Positions 25,027 to 33,350 of a DNA stretch of 33,350 nt are shown one piece after another. Each line of letters begins with the position of its first letter. Positions within the stretch are counted from its first letter, which is position 1. The translations under genes were made by a program, and so were the position numbers. The DNA comes from an uncultured Granulosicoccaceae bacterium (GTDB lineage Bacteria > Pseudomonadota > Gammaproteobacteria > Granulosicoccales > Granulosicoccaceae), in the NCBI GenBank assembly GCA_938035125.1, contig CALHNS010000025.1, positions 1 to 33,350 on the forward strand. The letters run 5' to 3'. A model generated the notes under the pieces. The model ran no database searches and was not told where the DNA came from. It was given only the letters and a program-made list of their open reading frames with translations.

Positions 25027-25078
25027 TTGATGTTGGCTCAAAAACTGTATATAGTATCAGTACTGTTTTTACATACAG
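25027..25078 (+). promoter_or_regulatory. dnaE2 promoter with two LexA boxes
   Basis: TTGATG (25027-25032), 17 bp, TATAGT (25050-25055) form a likely sigma70 promoter. Box 1 CTGTATATAGTATCAG (25045-25060) covers the -10. Box 2 CTGTTTTTACATACAG (25063-25078) is an exact CTGT-N8-ACAG and ends 6 bp before the ATG. Start-to-start spacing is 18 bp, the same as at lexA, and box 1 has the same TCAG deviation. Confidence 0.88.
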
Positions 25079-25084
25079 TTTATT

Positions 25085-28000
25085 ATGCCACAACCCACCG
25101 CTACAAATAGTGCACCCTCTACATGGGATACCCCTCTGCGTTATGCAGAGCTTCACTGCGTCAGTAATTTTAGCTTCCTGCGCGGGGCCTCTCATCCAGA
25201 AGAACTGGTCGATACGGCCATCGAACACGGTTACGAAGCGCTGGCCATCACCGATGAGTGTTCGATGGCAGGCGTGGTCAGGGCTTATGGGCGGGTGCGT
25301 GAGCTAACTAACGAAAATCCGCTCCTATCATTTCGCCTTATCATTGGTTGTGAGTTCGCACTGGATGATGGCTTTCGATTAGTGGTGTTAGCACGCGATG
25401 CCCAAGGTTATTCTAGGCTGTGCCGCTTAATTACAGAATCACGACGCAACGCCGATAAGGGCAGCTACCACATCAATCGAGATAGGATTGAACACGCAGG
25501 ACTAGAACACTGCGTGTTATTACTGGTGCCTCCCTATTTCCCAGCCGATGCCGCACGCGCCACCACCCACACAGCCTTACATAATGATTCACAACCTAGC
25601 AATCGGGTGTTTGATTCAGCGCCCATCAAACGCGAACTAGACCCATGGTTTCAATGGTTCAAAAGCCTTGGCACGCACACTTTTTTAGCACTTGAACTGC
25701 ACTACAACCAATACGACAACAAACACACGCACTGGCTGTTAAGTACCGCGGCTCGTTATCAATTGGCGGTTGTTGCCGCAGGTGATGTGCACATGCACAG
25801 GCGCCAACGTAGAGCCTTACAAGATGTGCTTATTTGCATAAAACACACCTGCACATTGGATGAAGCGGGTAAAAAATTATTCCCAAATGGTGAGCGCTAT
25901 TTGCGCGATGCCCGCGCCTTGCGCGCTATCTACCCCGAACAAACGCTGGTGAACAGCGCTTTAGTGGCTGAGCTTTGTACGTTCGATTTAAGCGAACTGA
26001 ATTATCAGTACCCGCGTGAAGTGGTGCCAGAGGAACTAAGTTCTGCCGAATACTTAAGGCAATTAACATACGATGGGGCGAGCTGGCGATGGCCTGATGG
26101 GGTCAGCGATGATGTGACCAAACAAATTGAACACGAGCTGGCGCTGATCAGTGAGATGCAATACGAGTCGTATTTTCTTACCGTGTACGACATCGTAAAT
26201 TTTGCTCGAAGCCAAAATATTTTGTGTCAAGGACGAGGCTCTGCTGCGAACTCTGCTGTGTGCTTTTGTTTAGGCATTACAGAAGTTGATCCCTCATGTA
26301 CACGCATGTTGTTCGAGCGCTTTATTTCTAAAGAGCGCGATGAGCCACCCGATATCGATGTAGATTTTGAACACGAACGTCGTGAAGAAGTCATTCAATA
26401 CATCTACGCAAAGTACGGTCGTCACCGAGCAGCCCTAGCCGCAACGGTTATCACTTATCGTAAAAAAAGCGCCATCCGAGACATCGGTAAAGTGATTGGT
26501 TTATCCATAGAGCAGATTGATGCTTTATCAAAATCCTTAGCTTGGTGGGACGGTGCGAACGTGATTGCAGAGCGCTTAACCGATATGGGTTTTGATTCAC
26601 AAAGCCCTTTAATGAAACGTTATGCGTGGTTATTAGATCAGCTATTGGGTTTTCCACGGCATTTATCACAGCATGTGGGCGGCTTTGTCATATCCGATAA
26701 AGATTTATCAACGCTTGTGCCAGTGGAAAATGCCGCCATGCCCGATCGCACCATTATTCAATGGGATAAAAACGATTTAGAAGAGCTTGGGTTATTAAAA
26801 GTGGATGTCTTAGCGTTGGGCATGTTAACCGCCATCAGTAAATGCTTTGCTCTTATTGAGGATTATCACCATGAGCATTTAACCATGGCCACCATCCCCC
26901 CTGACGATACGCCCACCTACGATATGATTTGCCGAGCCGATACCGTGGGTGTATTTCAAATTGAATCACGTGCGCAAATGACCATGCTGCCAAGGCTTCG
27001 CCCACGTAACTACTACGACTTAGTGATTGAAGTGGCCATTGTGCGCCCAGGCCCCATACAAGGCGGTATGGTGAATCCTTATTTACAACGCCGCCAAGGC
27101 ATCATGGAAGTAACCTACCCCAACCCAGAACTTGAACGCGTGCTTAAACGCACTTTAGGGGTGCCAGTTTTTCAAGAACAAGTGATGGAAATCGCCATGG
27201 TGGCAGCAGGCTTTAGCGCAGGCCAAGCCGATCAGCTGCGCCGCTCCATGGCCGCTTGGCGTCGTGCAGGGGCTGTGTCTGAATTTCGTGATCGCTTAGT
27301 GGGCGGCATGTTAAAAAACGGTTACGAACCTGAATTTGCTGAAAGTATTTTTCGCCAAGTGGAAGGCTTTGGTGAATACGGATTTCCTGAATCACATGCT
27401 GCAAGCTTTGCCCTGTTGGTGTACGTATCGTGCTACTTAAAATGTCATGAACCGGCCGCGTTTTTATGCGCCATGCTCAACAGTCAACCGTTAGGTTTTT
27501 ATGATCCATCCGATTTAGTCCAAGACGCATCGCGTCATAACGTAACCGTATTGGCTGTAGACATAAACGAAAGTGAGCACGATCATAAACTCGTTCCAGC
27601 AGAGCAACACCGCACTAACCCCAACACTAACCCCAACACCAACAATACACGAGCACAACCTGCTGTGCGTTTGGGGTTTCGGCTGGTGTCTAAACTATCG
27701 AATCACGGCATTGAGAAAATACTTAACGCACGCAAGCAAGGGCGTTTCATCAGCGCTGAAGATTTGGTGCGAAGAACTGGGCTACATCAAGGTGATCAAC
27801 AAGCCTTATCCAATTCTGGTGCTTTAGAAAACATTGCCGGTAATCGACACCAAGCTCAGTGGGATTTATTAGGCGTTGAACAATTGCCAGGGTTTTTAAA
27901 TGAGGCTTCCTCTCCTGAAGTACAAATTGAATTGCCCTTACCCAGCGCCGGTGAAAACACGGTGGCCGACTACCAAAGCTTGGGTTTAACGCTAGGCGAT

Positions 28001-28381
28001 CATCCGGTATTCTTATTGCGCAAAGAACTCCAACAGCGAAAAATTCTAAGCTCCAAACAATGGGAAGCTATTCCCGATGGCCGTCATACCCGCTTAGCAG
28101 GTTTAGTCAAAGTACGGCAACGCCCAGGCAGCGCTAAGGGGGTTGTGTTCATGACTTTGGAAGATGAACACGGCCCGATGAATATTATTATTTGGGAAGC
28201 GGTTGTACAAAAGTACCGAAAAGAAGTGCTGAACGGGCAGCTTGTGTGCGTATCAGGAGTGACTCAACGCGCTCAAGGTGTTACCCACTTAGTGGCTAAA
28301 CAGCTGCAAGATTTAAGCGCCCTATTGGGTACGCTTACCGATGACAAAGGCTTGGCAACCCAGTCGCGTAACTTTCATTGA
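25085..28381 (+). CDS. dnaE2: error-prone DNA polymerase III alpha homologue DnaE2
   Basis: The 1098-aa protein starts with a PHP domain (YAELHCVSNFSFLRGASHPE; DECSMAGVVRAYG). The C-family polymerase core has CQGRGSAANSAVCFCLGITE and the catalytic PDIDVDF (Asp423, 425, 427), then AQMTMLPRLRPRNYYDLVIE. A tandem HhH region (ILNARKQGRFISAEDLVRRT) and a C-terminal OB domain (TRLAGLVKVRQRPGSAKGVV) follow. It lacks the long C-terminal tail of replicative DnaE, which marks it as DnaE2, the polymerase of the ImuA-ImuB-DnaE2 mutasome. A low-complexity NPNTNPNTNNT insertion near residue 845 comes from a 12-bp tandem repeat (27614-27637). Two LexA boxes sit directly upstream; the usual partners imuA-imuB are 17 kb to the left. 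Confidence 0.97.
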   Translation: MPQPTATNSAPSTWDTPLRYAELHCVSNFSFLRGASHPEELVDTAIEHGYEALAITDECSMAGVVRAYGRVRELTNENPLLSFRLIIGCEFALDDGFRLVVLARDAQGYSRLCRLITESRRNADKGSYHINRDRIEHAGLEHCVLLLVPPYFPADAARATTHTALHNDSQPSNRVFDSAPIKRELDPWFQWFKSLGTHTFLALELHYNQYDNKHTHWLLSTAARYQLAVVAAGDVHMHRRQRRALQDVLICIKHTCTLDEAGKKLFPNGERYLRDARALRAIYPEQTLVNSALVAELCTFDLSELNYQYPREVVPEELSSAEYLRQLTYDGASWRWPDGVSDDVTKQIEHELALISEMQYESYFLTVYDIVNFARSQNILCQGRGSAANSAVCFCLGITEVDPSCTRMLFERFISKERDEPPDIDVDFEHERREEVIQYIYAKYGRHRAALAATVITYRKKSAIRDIGKVIGLSIEQIDALSKSLAWWDGANVIAERLTDMGFDSQSPLMKRYAWLLDQLLGFPRHLSQHVGGFVISDKDLSTLVPVENAAMPDRTIIQWDKNDLEELGLLKVDVLALGMLTAISKCFALIEDYHHEHLTMATIPPDDTPTYDMICRADTVGVFQIESRAQMTMLPRLRPRNYYDLVIEVAIVRPGPIQGGMVNPYLQRRQGIMEVTYPNPELERVLKRTLGVPVFQEQVMEIAMVAAGFSAGQADQLRRSMAAWRRAGAVSEFRDRLVGGMLKNGYEPEFAESIFRQVEGFGEYGFPESHAASFALLVYVSCYLKCHEPAAFLCAMLNSQPLGFYDPSDLVQDASRHNVTVLAVDINESEHDHKLVPAEQHRTNPNTNPNTNNTRAQPAVRLGFRLVSKLSNHGIEKILNARKQGRFISAEDLVRRTGLHQGDQQALSNSGALENIAGNRHQAQWDLLGVEQLPGFLNEASSPEVQIELPLPSAGENTVADYQSLGLTLGDHPVFLLRKELQQRKILSSKQWEAIPDGRHTRLAGLVKVRQRPGSAKGVVFMTLEDEHGPMNIIIWEAVVQKYRKEVLNGQLVCVSGVTQRAQGVTHLVAKQLQDLSALLGTLTDDKGLATQSRNFH

Positions 28382-28559
28382 ACAAAACACCCACTAAACC
28401 GAACATTCAGTGAACGTTAGTGCAGAAATTAAAGCGAATTTGGCCAATCCAAAGTTTATGCTGGAACTTCCTACCGCGAGCGGTATACTAAACCGCGCTG
28501 ATACCAGTTATCAGAGCATTCATTTTTATACATAATAAGCGGTAATTAGGAGCATTCAA

Positions 28560-28763
28560 ATGTCGGTAGCTAAGGTTACAGAAATCATCAGTTCATCAAA
28601 CAAAAGCTTTGATGATGCTGTAGAGCAAGGCGTAAAGCGCGCCAGCAAAACGTTGAAAGACGTAAAAAGCGTTTGGGTTAAAGAACAAAAAGCGATGATC
28701 GATGATGGAAAGATCACTGAATACCGCGTAACGATGAAAGTATCGTTCATATTGAAAGACTGA
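28560..28763 (+). CDS. dodecin, flavin-binding dodecamer
   Basis: The 67-aa protein MSVAKVTEIISSSNKSFDDA, then VEQGVKRASKTLKDVKSVWV and KEQKAMIDDGKITEYRVTMK, matches dodecins throughout: one helix packed on a three-stranded sheet. The VKSVWVKEQKA segment carries the Trp that stacks on flavin. Dodecins bind riboflavin, FMN or FAD in pairs and buffer free flavin. TAGGAG lies 7 nt before the ATG. Upstream is CTGATA-N5-TATCAG (28498-28514), a possible operator. It is a single-gene unit ended by a strong hairpin at 28812. Confidence 0.95.
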   Translation: MSVAKVTEIISSSNKSFDDAVEQGVKRASKTLKDVKSVWVKEQKAMIDDGKITEYRVTMKVSFILKD

Positions 28764-28811
28764 TAATAACTTTCAACGCGGCAGGCTAACCATGCCTGCA
28801 TGCGGTATATC

Positions 28812-28847
28812 AAAAGCGGTGAGTGTTAGGCACTTACCGCTTTTTTT
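28812..28847. terminator. bidirectional terminator between dodecin and the desuccinylase-like gene
   Basis: AAAAGCGGTGAGTG (28812-28825), loop TTAGG, CACTTACCGCTTTTTTT (28831-28847), with one G-T pair. The T-run serves the plus strand and the A-run the minus strand. It overlaps the stop codon region of the convergent minus-strand gene. Confidence 0.85.
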
Positions 28848-29856
28848 ATGGGTCTTCATAACCCTGATGGAATTCATTCACCGCTTGCGCTGCTCGGCGA
28901 ACTTCGGAGGTGCACGCCACGTGAAACAAGGCCTCGCCTTCGTGCACTAATGGCATTTTTGTCATACCGATTAATACACCATTTTTTCTACTTACCACGG
29001 TTTCTTCAGAACCACCCAAAGGATCGGCGATGTGCCCTAACACTTGGCCTTGCTGAATGGCAGCGCCTAGCTTTACCGAAGGGCGTAAGATGCCACTTTG
29101 CGGTGCACGCATCCACTCGCTGTCGTTTGCAATAAACGGTTCGTGCAGTTCTAGGTTCCTTTTTGATGGCGGCAACATATCTAAGTGGCGCATCACGCGC
29201 AGTGTGCCGCGAAGCCCTGCGCGAATAGATACATCATCAAAGCGAAGGGCTTCTCCTGCTTCGTATAACAATATTGGGATTTTACTTGCGCCACGCAAAG
29301 TACCGTGACGATTGCCCATGTCCATAATAATGGGTGGCCCAAAAGCTTTGGCTAACGATAAGGCTTCAGGTTGTTCATCTAAATCGATGCGAAGCTGCGG
29401 TAAGTTGGTTCGGCCTCCGGCGGCTGTGTGATAGTCAATGCCGTGGGTGCACTTACTCACCACTTCAGTCATTAAGGTGTGCGCAAGCCTGGATGCCATT
29501 GACCCACGTTCAGAACCAGGAAACGAGCGATTCAGATCTCGCCTATCGGGCAGATAACGAGACTCTTGCACAAAGCCGTATACATTTACCACAGGAACCG
29601 CCAGTAAGGTTCCACGAATGCGCTTTAATGCGCTGGAGCCCAACAGCCTACGAATAATTTCAACACCGTTTATTTCATCACCGTGCAGTGCCGCTAACAC
29701 ACACAAGGTGGGACCAGCTTGCTTCCCATGAATAACGTGCACCGGCATAGCCACTGAGGTGTGGGTATACAAAGGTGGCAGGGGCAGATCGACGGTTTGA
29801 CGAGTGCCGGGAGCGATGAACTCTCCGCCAATTTCAAATGGCTCATTGATACTCAT
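28846..29856 (-). CDS. succinylglutamate desuccinylase/aspartoacylase-family protein
   Basis: The 336-aa protein belongs to the AstE/AspA zinc carboxypeptidase-like family. The metal ligands appear in LAALHGDEINGVEIIRRLL (HxxE) and GIDYHTAAGGR (His). A catalytic Glu lies in LLYEAGEALRF, and an RDLNRSFPG substrate motif is present. The C-terminal beta domain (SGILRPSVKLGAAIQQGQ) is usual. Despite the name, members beside rimK are not part of arginine catabolism. It is the last gene of a rimB-rimK-this operon (18 bp after rimK), so a role in trimming or recycling glutamyl modifications is plausible by context, not shown. Confidence 0.92.
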   Translation of the reverse strand: MSINEPFEIGGEFIAPGTRQTVDLPLPPLYTHTSVAMPVHVIHGKQAGPTLCVLAALHGDEINGVEIIRRLLGSSALKRIRGTLLAVPVVNVYGFVQESRYLPDRRDLNRSFPGSERGSMASRLAHTLMTEVVSKCTHGIDYHTAAGGRTNLPQLRIDLDEQPEALSLAKAFGPPIIMDMGNRHGTLRGASKIPILLYEAGEALRFDDVSIRAGLRGTLRVMRHLDMLPPSKRNLELHEPFIANDSEWMRAPQSGILRPSVKLGAAIQQGQVLGHIADPLGGSEETVVSRKNGVLIGMTKMPLVHEGEALFHVACTSEVRRAAQAVNEFHQGYEDP

Positions 29857-29874
29857 GGTTTTGGTGTCCTGCCT

Positions 29875-30780
29875 TCATCCTTTGCCGCGTGTTGCGGTAC
29901 GGCCCGGCTTTGCGTTCTTTTCCAAGTAATCAATGATAATGCCTGCCACATTCTTTCCACTGGCTGATTCAATGCCTTCTAGCCCAGGTGAAGAATTAAC
30001 TTCCATTACCAATGGCCCACGCTCTGAGCGAAGTAAATCCACACCCGCTACCGACAAACCAAGAATTTTGGCAGCAGATACAGCGGTTGCTCGTTCTTCA
30101 GGAGTGATCTTCACCAAGCTGGCAGAACCGCCTCGATGTAAATTTGAACGGAATTCACCTTCAGGTGCTTGGCGCCGCATGGCCGCCACCACTTTTCCAC
30201 CAACGACCAAACAGCGAATATCAGAACCACCGGCTTCTTTAATAAATTCTTGCACCAGAATGTTCGCGTGCACGCCCATAAACGCTTCAATAACCGATTC
30301 AGCTGCTTTATTCGTTTCCGCTAACACCACACCGATGCCTTGCGTACCTTCAAGAAGTTTTATGACCAGCGGTGCACCACCCACCATCTTGATCAAATCT
30401 TTGGAATCCCCTGGTTTGTTTGCAAAGCCTGTGATCGGCAGCCCAATCCCTTTCCTAGAAAGCAGTTGCAAGGCGCGCAGCTTATCGCGCGAGCGAGACA
30501 AAGCCACAGATTCAATTAATGGGTACACGCCCATCATTTCAAACTGGCGGATAACGGCCGTTCCGTAGGCGGTAACTGATGCCCCAATGCGCGGGATAAC
30601 GGCATCAAAACCGATCAGTGGGTCCCCTTCTAAATGCACGCTGGGTTTTGCTGATGCGATGTTCATATAACAACGCAACACATCAATGACCTTCACCTCA
30701 TGGCCGCGTTCTTCGGCCGCTTCAATGAGACGACGGCTGGAGTACAGACGTCTATTTCTAGAAAGTAAGGCTATTTTCAT
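29875..30780 (-). CDS. rimK: RimK-family ATP-grasp ligase
   Basis: The 301-aa protein matches RimK in length and sequence: [40 protein letters not shown]. The ATP-grasp core includes [39 protein letters not shown] and the Mg-binding [14 protein letters not shown]. RimK adds glutamates to the C-terminus of ribosomal protein S6 and can make poly-alpha-glutamate. It is the middle gene of a minus-strand operon, 12 bp after rimB and 18 bp before the desuccinylase-like gene. In Pseudomonas rimB modulates RimK activity and links it to translation control and cyclic-di-GMP; that regulation here is inferred. Confidence 0.96.
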   Translation of the reverse strand: MKIALLSRNRRLYSSRRLIEAAEERGHEVKVIDVLRCYMNIASAKPSVHLEGDPLIGFDAVIPRIGASVTAYGTAVIRQFEMMGVYPLIESVALSRSRDKLRALQLLSRKGIGLPITGFANKPGDSKDLIKMVGGAPLVIKLLEGTQGIGVVLAETNKAAESVIEAFMGVHANILVQEFIKEAGGSDIRCLVVGGKVVAAMRRQAPEGEFRSNLHRGGSASLVKITPEERATAVSAAKILGLSVAGVDLLRSERGPLVMEVNSSPGLEGIESASGKNVAGIIIDYLEKNAKPGRTATRGKG

Positions 30781-30792
30781 CGACGATCATTC

Positions 30793-31260
30793 CTAAGTGG
30801 CATCGCTGTACAGCAACCGAGTTGAACGGCGACCACAGGTATACGATAGCGCTGGGTTAACTACAAATTCTGTCATTAATGTGGTTCGGCCCAACAACAT
30901 CCGAAATAACATATCACGCCTTTCCGTCAGTGTTATTTCTATCGTTTTGCTCACGCCTGCCAATTCAAGCTGGGTAGCGATGACGTGCCGAGTTTCGGTG
31001 TGGCCGCCCGAATCGGTTACATCCCGAATATCAACCAGAGCGGCCGAGCAGCGCCGAGAAATACTCTGATTTCGCTGCACAGGCAGCGTGGTGAACGACA
31101 CCATTTTAATACCATTTTCAGTAAAGCGTTCAATATCATGAGCATGAATAGCCGATGTTCTGGCCCCGGTATCCACTTTTACTTTGAAGGCAGGAAGCTG
31201 AAGTTCGGGCAAAGAGACCCATTCGCGCCAACCCAGCGTGATAGGAGATGCAGACGACAT
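30793..31260 (-). CDS. rimB: RimB-type retropepsin-like protein (Zn_protease family)
   Basis: I choose ATG 31260 (MSSASPITLGWREWVSLPEL) over the in-frame start at 31320. It has GGAG upstream, and the longer form would overlap the divergent aminotransferase start. The 155-aa product shows the aspartic-protease-like motif KVDTGARTSAIHA and the family segments PVQRNQSISRRCSAALVDIR and LGRTTLMTEFVVNPA. PF05618 proteins were annotated as ATP-dependent zinc proteases but carry the retropepsin DTGA motif. In rim operons the protein acts with RimK in controlling S6 glutamylation. It heads the operon. Confidence 0.9.
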   Translation of the reverse strand: MSSASPITLGWREWVSLPELQLPAFKVKVDTGARTSAIHAHDIERFTENGIKMVSFTTLPVQRNQSISRRCSAALVDIRDVTDSGGHTETRHVIATQLELAGVSKTIEITLTERRDMLFRMLLGRTTLMTEFVVNPALSYTCGRRSTRLLYSDAT

Positions 31261-31309
31261 GATGAGTTTACTCCAGCCGAGAATAAGGAACGCGTGGCAC
31301 AATGGAGCG

Positions 31310-32638
31310 ATGAAAGACAACGCCTATTTTGACAACGCTTCAACCACTTGGCCAAAACCCGAAGCGGTGTACTTATTTATAGATCAATTTCAGCGCTCCC
31401 ATGGGGTTAATCCCAGCCGCGGCGGCTATGCCATGGCCGTTGAGACAGAAGCCATGGTCATTCAAACCCGAAAACTACTGGCTACGTTTTTCGGGTTTAC
31501 AGGCTCTGCCAACCGAGTGGTGTTCACCGCCAACATCACCGATTCTCTGAATATGGTGTTATCAGGCTTATTACAAAGCGGCGATCATGTGGTGATCACA
31601 CGTTTGGAACACAACGCCGTGCTGCGAACCACGCAATATTTATCGCAAGACAACGGTGTGGAAGTCACTCAAGTGCCTATCGATGCCACTGGTGGCGAGT
31701 CAGCGACACAGGCGCAAAGTGCTGCAGGCGTAGTGAGCGTAGATGCTGTGCGAGCCGCATTGAAAAAAAACACCAAAGCCATTGTGATTAATCACGCCTC
31801 TAACGTAACCGGTCGTGTGCAACCGTTGGATGAGATTGGCCAGCTTGCGAAAGAATTCTCCATTCCCCTCATTGTGGACACCGCGCAAACCGCTGGCGTG
31901 CTGCCTATCGATATGCAGTCGCAAGGCATCGCAGTTGCCACCTTTACAGGTCATAAAGGATTATTCGGCCCCATGGGGATTGGCGGGTTCATTATTAATG
32001 AAGACATCGATTTAAAGGTAACTAAATTCGGCGGTAATGGGATCTTGTCAGAAAATTTATACCAACCCGAACAATGGCCTCATCGACACGAAGTGGGCAC
32101 TTTGCCCGTACCCGCCATCGCAGGTTTACACGCAGGACAACGTTGGTTTAATGCATTAGGAGAAAGCATTGCTTCAGCCTATGGAATAACATCGGGAAAA
32201 GGCGCACGCACACTTAAAGTGGCGTTAAACAATGATGACTTAGACACCCCATTGAATGCAAAACAACATGCGCTGCGAGTTACCGATGCAGTTAAACACA
32301 TACATCGCATTGAAATGCGGCATCTTGAAAAATTATTAGACGTGCTGACACGCTTTGATCATGTACGAGTACTAGGTGGTGTAAATACAAATTTTGAAAA
32401 CCCGCAAGTGGCCACTTTAAGTTTTGTATCTAATAAAGTATCCACTGCTCGAATTGCAGAATCGTTGGATGCCGATTATCACGTGTGTTTACGAGCTGGG
32501 CTTCATTGCGCACCATTGGTTCACACCGATGAAAATACGATTGCAGGTGGTGGCGCGGTTCGTCTGGCTCCAGGGTTATTTACCGATGATGAGGATATGA
32601 CTCAATTGATTGATGGGTTGTTGGATGTTTTGGGGTGA
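31310..32638 (+). CDS. class V aminotransferase, cysteine desulfurase-like
   Basis: I start at ATG 31310 (MKDNAYFDNASTTWPKPEAV), which has GGAG 3 nt upstream and leaves a 49-bp divergent spacer to rimB. The 442-aa protein is a PLP fold-type I enzyme. Features include FDNASTTWPKPE, VNPSRGGYAMAVETE, the PLP-binding VINHASNVTGRVQPLDEIGQ, and Schiff-base Lys216 in TFTGHKGLFGPMG. A C-terminal Cys400 in RAGLHCAPLVH lies where desulfurases place the persulfide Cys. It most resembles the subfamily annotated as cysteine desulfurase-like rather than housekeeping IscS or SufS. No isc or suf genes are adjacent. The substrate is open. Confidence 0.9.
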   Translation: MKDNAYFDNASTTWPKPEAVYLFIDQFQRSHGVNPSRGGYAMAVETEAMVIQTRKLLATFFGFTGSANRVVFTANITDSLNMVLSGLLQSGDHVVITRLEHNAVLRTTQYLSQDNGVEVTQVPIDATGGESATQAQSAAGVVSVDAVRAALKKNTKAIVINHASNVTGRVQPLDEIGQLAKEFSIPLIVDTAQTAGVLPIDMQSQGIAVATFTGHKGLFGPMGIGGFIINEDIDLKVTKFGGNGILSENLYQPEQWPHRHEVGTLPVPAIAGLHAGQRWFNALGESIASAYGITSGKGARTLKVALNNDDLDTPLNAKQHALRVTDAVKHIHRIEMRHLEKLLDVLTRFDHVRVLGGVNTNFENPQVATLSFVSNKVSTARIAESLDADYHVCLRAGLHCAPLVHTDENTIAGGGAVRLAPGLFTDDEDMTQLIDGLLDVLG

Positions 32639-32681
32639 AGGCTGGTTCGAAATGTTTAAAAAAGCACGGTGCACATAGTAT

Positions 32682-33350
32682 TGAAGAGCCCCGGTTTCAT
32701 CGCGGACTGTTCTCTATCATTATGCAGCAGCGTTATGCTGACACTCGGATAGGTAGTAAAGGGATTCGTATTCTGCTGGAGGCACATAACCAATGGTCCC
32801 CATCAGTCGTTCATGATTGTACCAGTGCACCCAGTTTAACGTGGCCAATTCAAGTGCTTGTGTACTTCTCCATGGCCCAAGGTTGTACACGAGTTCTGTT
32901 TTATACAAACCGTTGATTGTTTCAGCTAACGCGTTATCGTATGAATCGCCAACGGTGCCAACTGAGGGTTTTACTCCGGCATCGTTCAAACGATCCGTAT
33001 AAGCCACTGAGACGTACTGTGATCCGCGATCACTGTGATGGATGAGTGAGTCAGCGTTTACTTCTCGATCGTTAAGCGCTTGCTCCAAAGCATCCAGAAC
33101 AAAGTCCGTAGTTTGCGATGTCGATAACTTCCACCCTACAATACGATCTGCGTACGTATCGATAACAAAGGCAACGTACGCAAAACCCTGCCATGTCGAG
33201 ACGTAGGTGTAATCCGCAACCCAAAGTTCATTGGGTTGCTCGGCTTTAAAATCACGGTTAACCAGATCATTAGGGCATTCAGCTTGTTTATCTGGGTTTG
33301 TTGTGATGACTTTCTTGCCACGACTACGACCCGATATTTCAAGCGTATTC
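32682..33350 (-). mobile_element. IS3-family insertion sequence, 3' part, cut by the window edge
   Basis: The likely outer end begins TGAAGAGCCCCGGTTTCATC at 32682, the TG...CCCCGG pattern seen at IS3-family termini. It lies 44 bp past the aminotransferase stop and 38 bp beyond the transposase stop. The other end is outside the window, so completeness and target duplication cannot be judged. It looks intact as far as it goes. Confidence 0.8.
32720..33350 (-). CDS. IS3-family transposase OrfB, N-terminus beyond the right edge
   Basis: The frame is open from the window edge to the stop at 32720, giving about 209 codons; the apparent TTG start at 33088 is internal. It shows the rve integrase core with all three acidic residues in context: Asp in NELWVADYTYVSTWQG, Asp in IHHSDRGSQYVS and Glu in SYDNALAETINGLYKTE. 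The upstream DLVNRDFKAEQPN segment and the C-terminal WVHWYNHERLMGTIGYVPPA are typical of IS3-group OrfB. The protein inserts the element by copy-out/paste-in through a figure-eight intermediate. OrfA is outside the window. Confidence 0.95.
   Translation of the reverse strand, partial: NTLEISGRSRGKKVITTNPDKQAECPNDLVNRDFKAEQPNELWVADYTYVSTWQGFAYVAFVIDTYADRIVGWKLSTSQTTDFVLDALEQALNDREVNADSLIHHSDRGSQYVSVAYTDRLNDAGVKPSVGTVGDSYDNALAETINGLYKTELVYNLGPWRSTQALELATLNWVHWYNHERLMGTIGYVPPAEYESLYYLSECQHNAAA

Noticed and set aside
28409-28534. 41-codon frame before the dodecin gene
   Set aside because: No ribosome binding site and no protein-like features. It overlaps the probable dodecin promoter and a CTGATA/TATCAG palindrome.
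1-33350. CRISPR arrays, tRNA, rRNA or riboswitches
   Set aside because: I saw no regularly spaced repeats, no cloverleaf-like sequences and no recognisable riboswitch cores on either strand by eye.

Overview
The window looks like a chromosomal segment of a moderate-GC gammaproteobacterium, probably marine. The evidence is LexA boxes of the CTGT-N8-ACAG type, a 783-aa DNA polymerase II, malate synthase G and a rimB-rimK pair. I cannot name the genus from sequence alone.

Region 1 (1-4.8 kb) is accessory. It opens with a lipoprotein gene running off the left edge. Two copies of a 57-bp direct repeat (912 and 4723) then enclose about 3.8 kb. Inside are a DUF6471 helix-turn-helix gene overlapping a two-TM protein gene (both minus), an IS1595-family transposase, a Panacea-domain (SocA/PanA-like) gene overlapping a small two-TM protein gene, and a winged-helix-like hypothetical. 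The right-hand repeat abuts the lexA promoter. The region resembles a small defence or toxin-antitoxin island.

Region 2 (4.8-9.9 kb) is the SOS mutagenesis operon lexA-imuA-imuB behind two LexA boxes, followed by a membrane GGDEF-EAL protein. The third mutasome partner, dnaE2, lies 17 kb away at 25.1 kb behind its own pair of LexA boxes with the same 18-bp spacing. DNA polymerase II (polB, 17.3 kb) sits between them, so lexA, imuAB, polB and dnaE2 fall within about 24 kb.

Region 3 (10-16.2 kb) is a plus-strand run. It holds three membrane-anchored proteins (a coiled-coil protein, a BON-OmpA protein, and a coiled-coil plus helix-hairpin-helix protein). These are followed by a translationally coupled exported alpha/beta hydrolase and a NatAB-like ABC transporter.

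Region 4 (16.2-25 kb) holds a DUF2059-like exported protein, polB, a P460-type cytochrome lipoprotein, malate synthase G and a GH16 glycoside hydrolase lipoprotein.

Region 5 (25-33.35 kb) holds dnaE2, a dodecin, and a minus-strand rimB-rimK-desuccinylase-like operon divergent from a class V aminotransferase. It ends with an IS3-family insertion sequence cut by the right edge.
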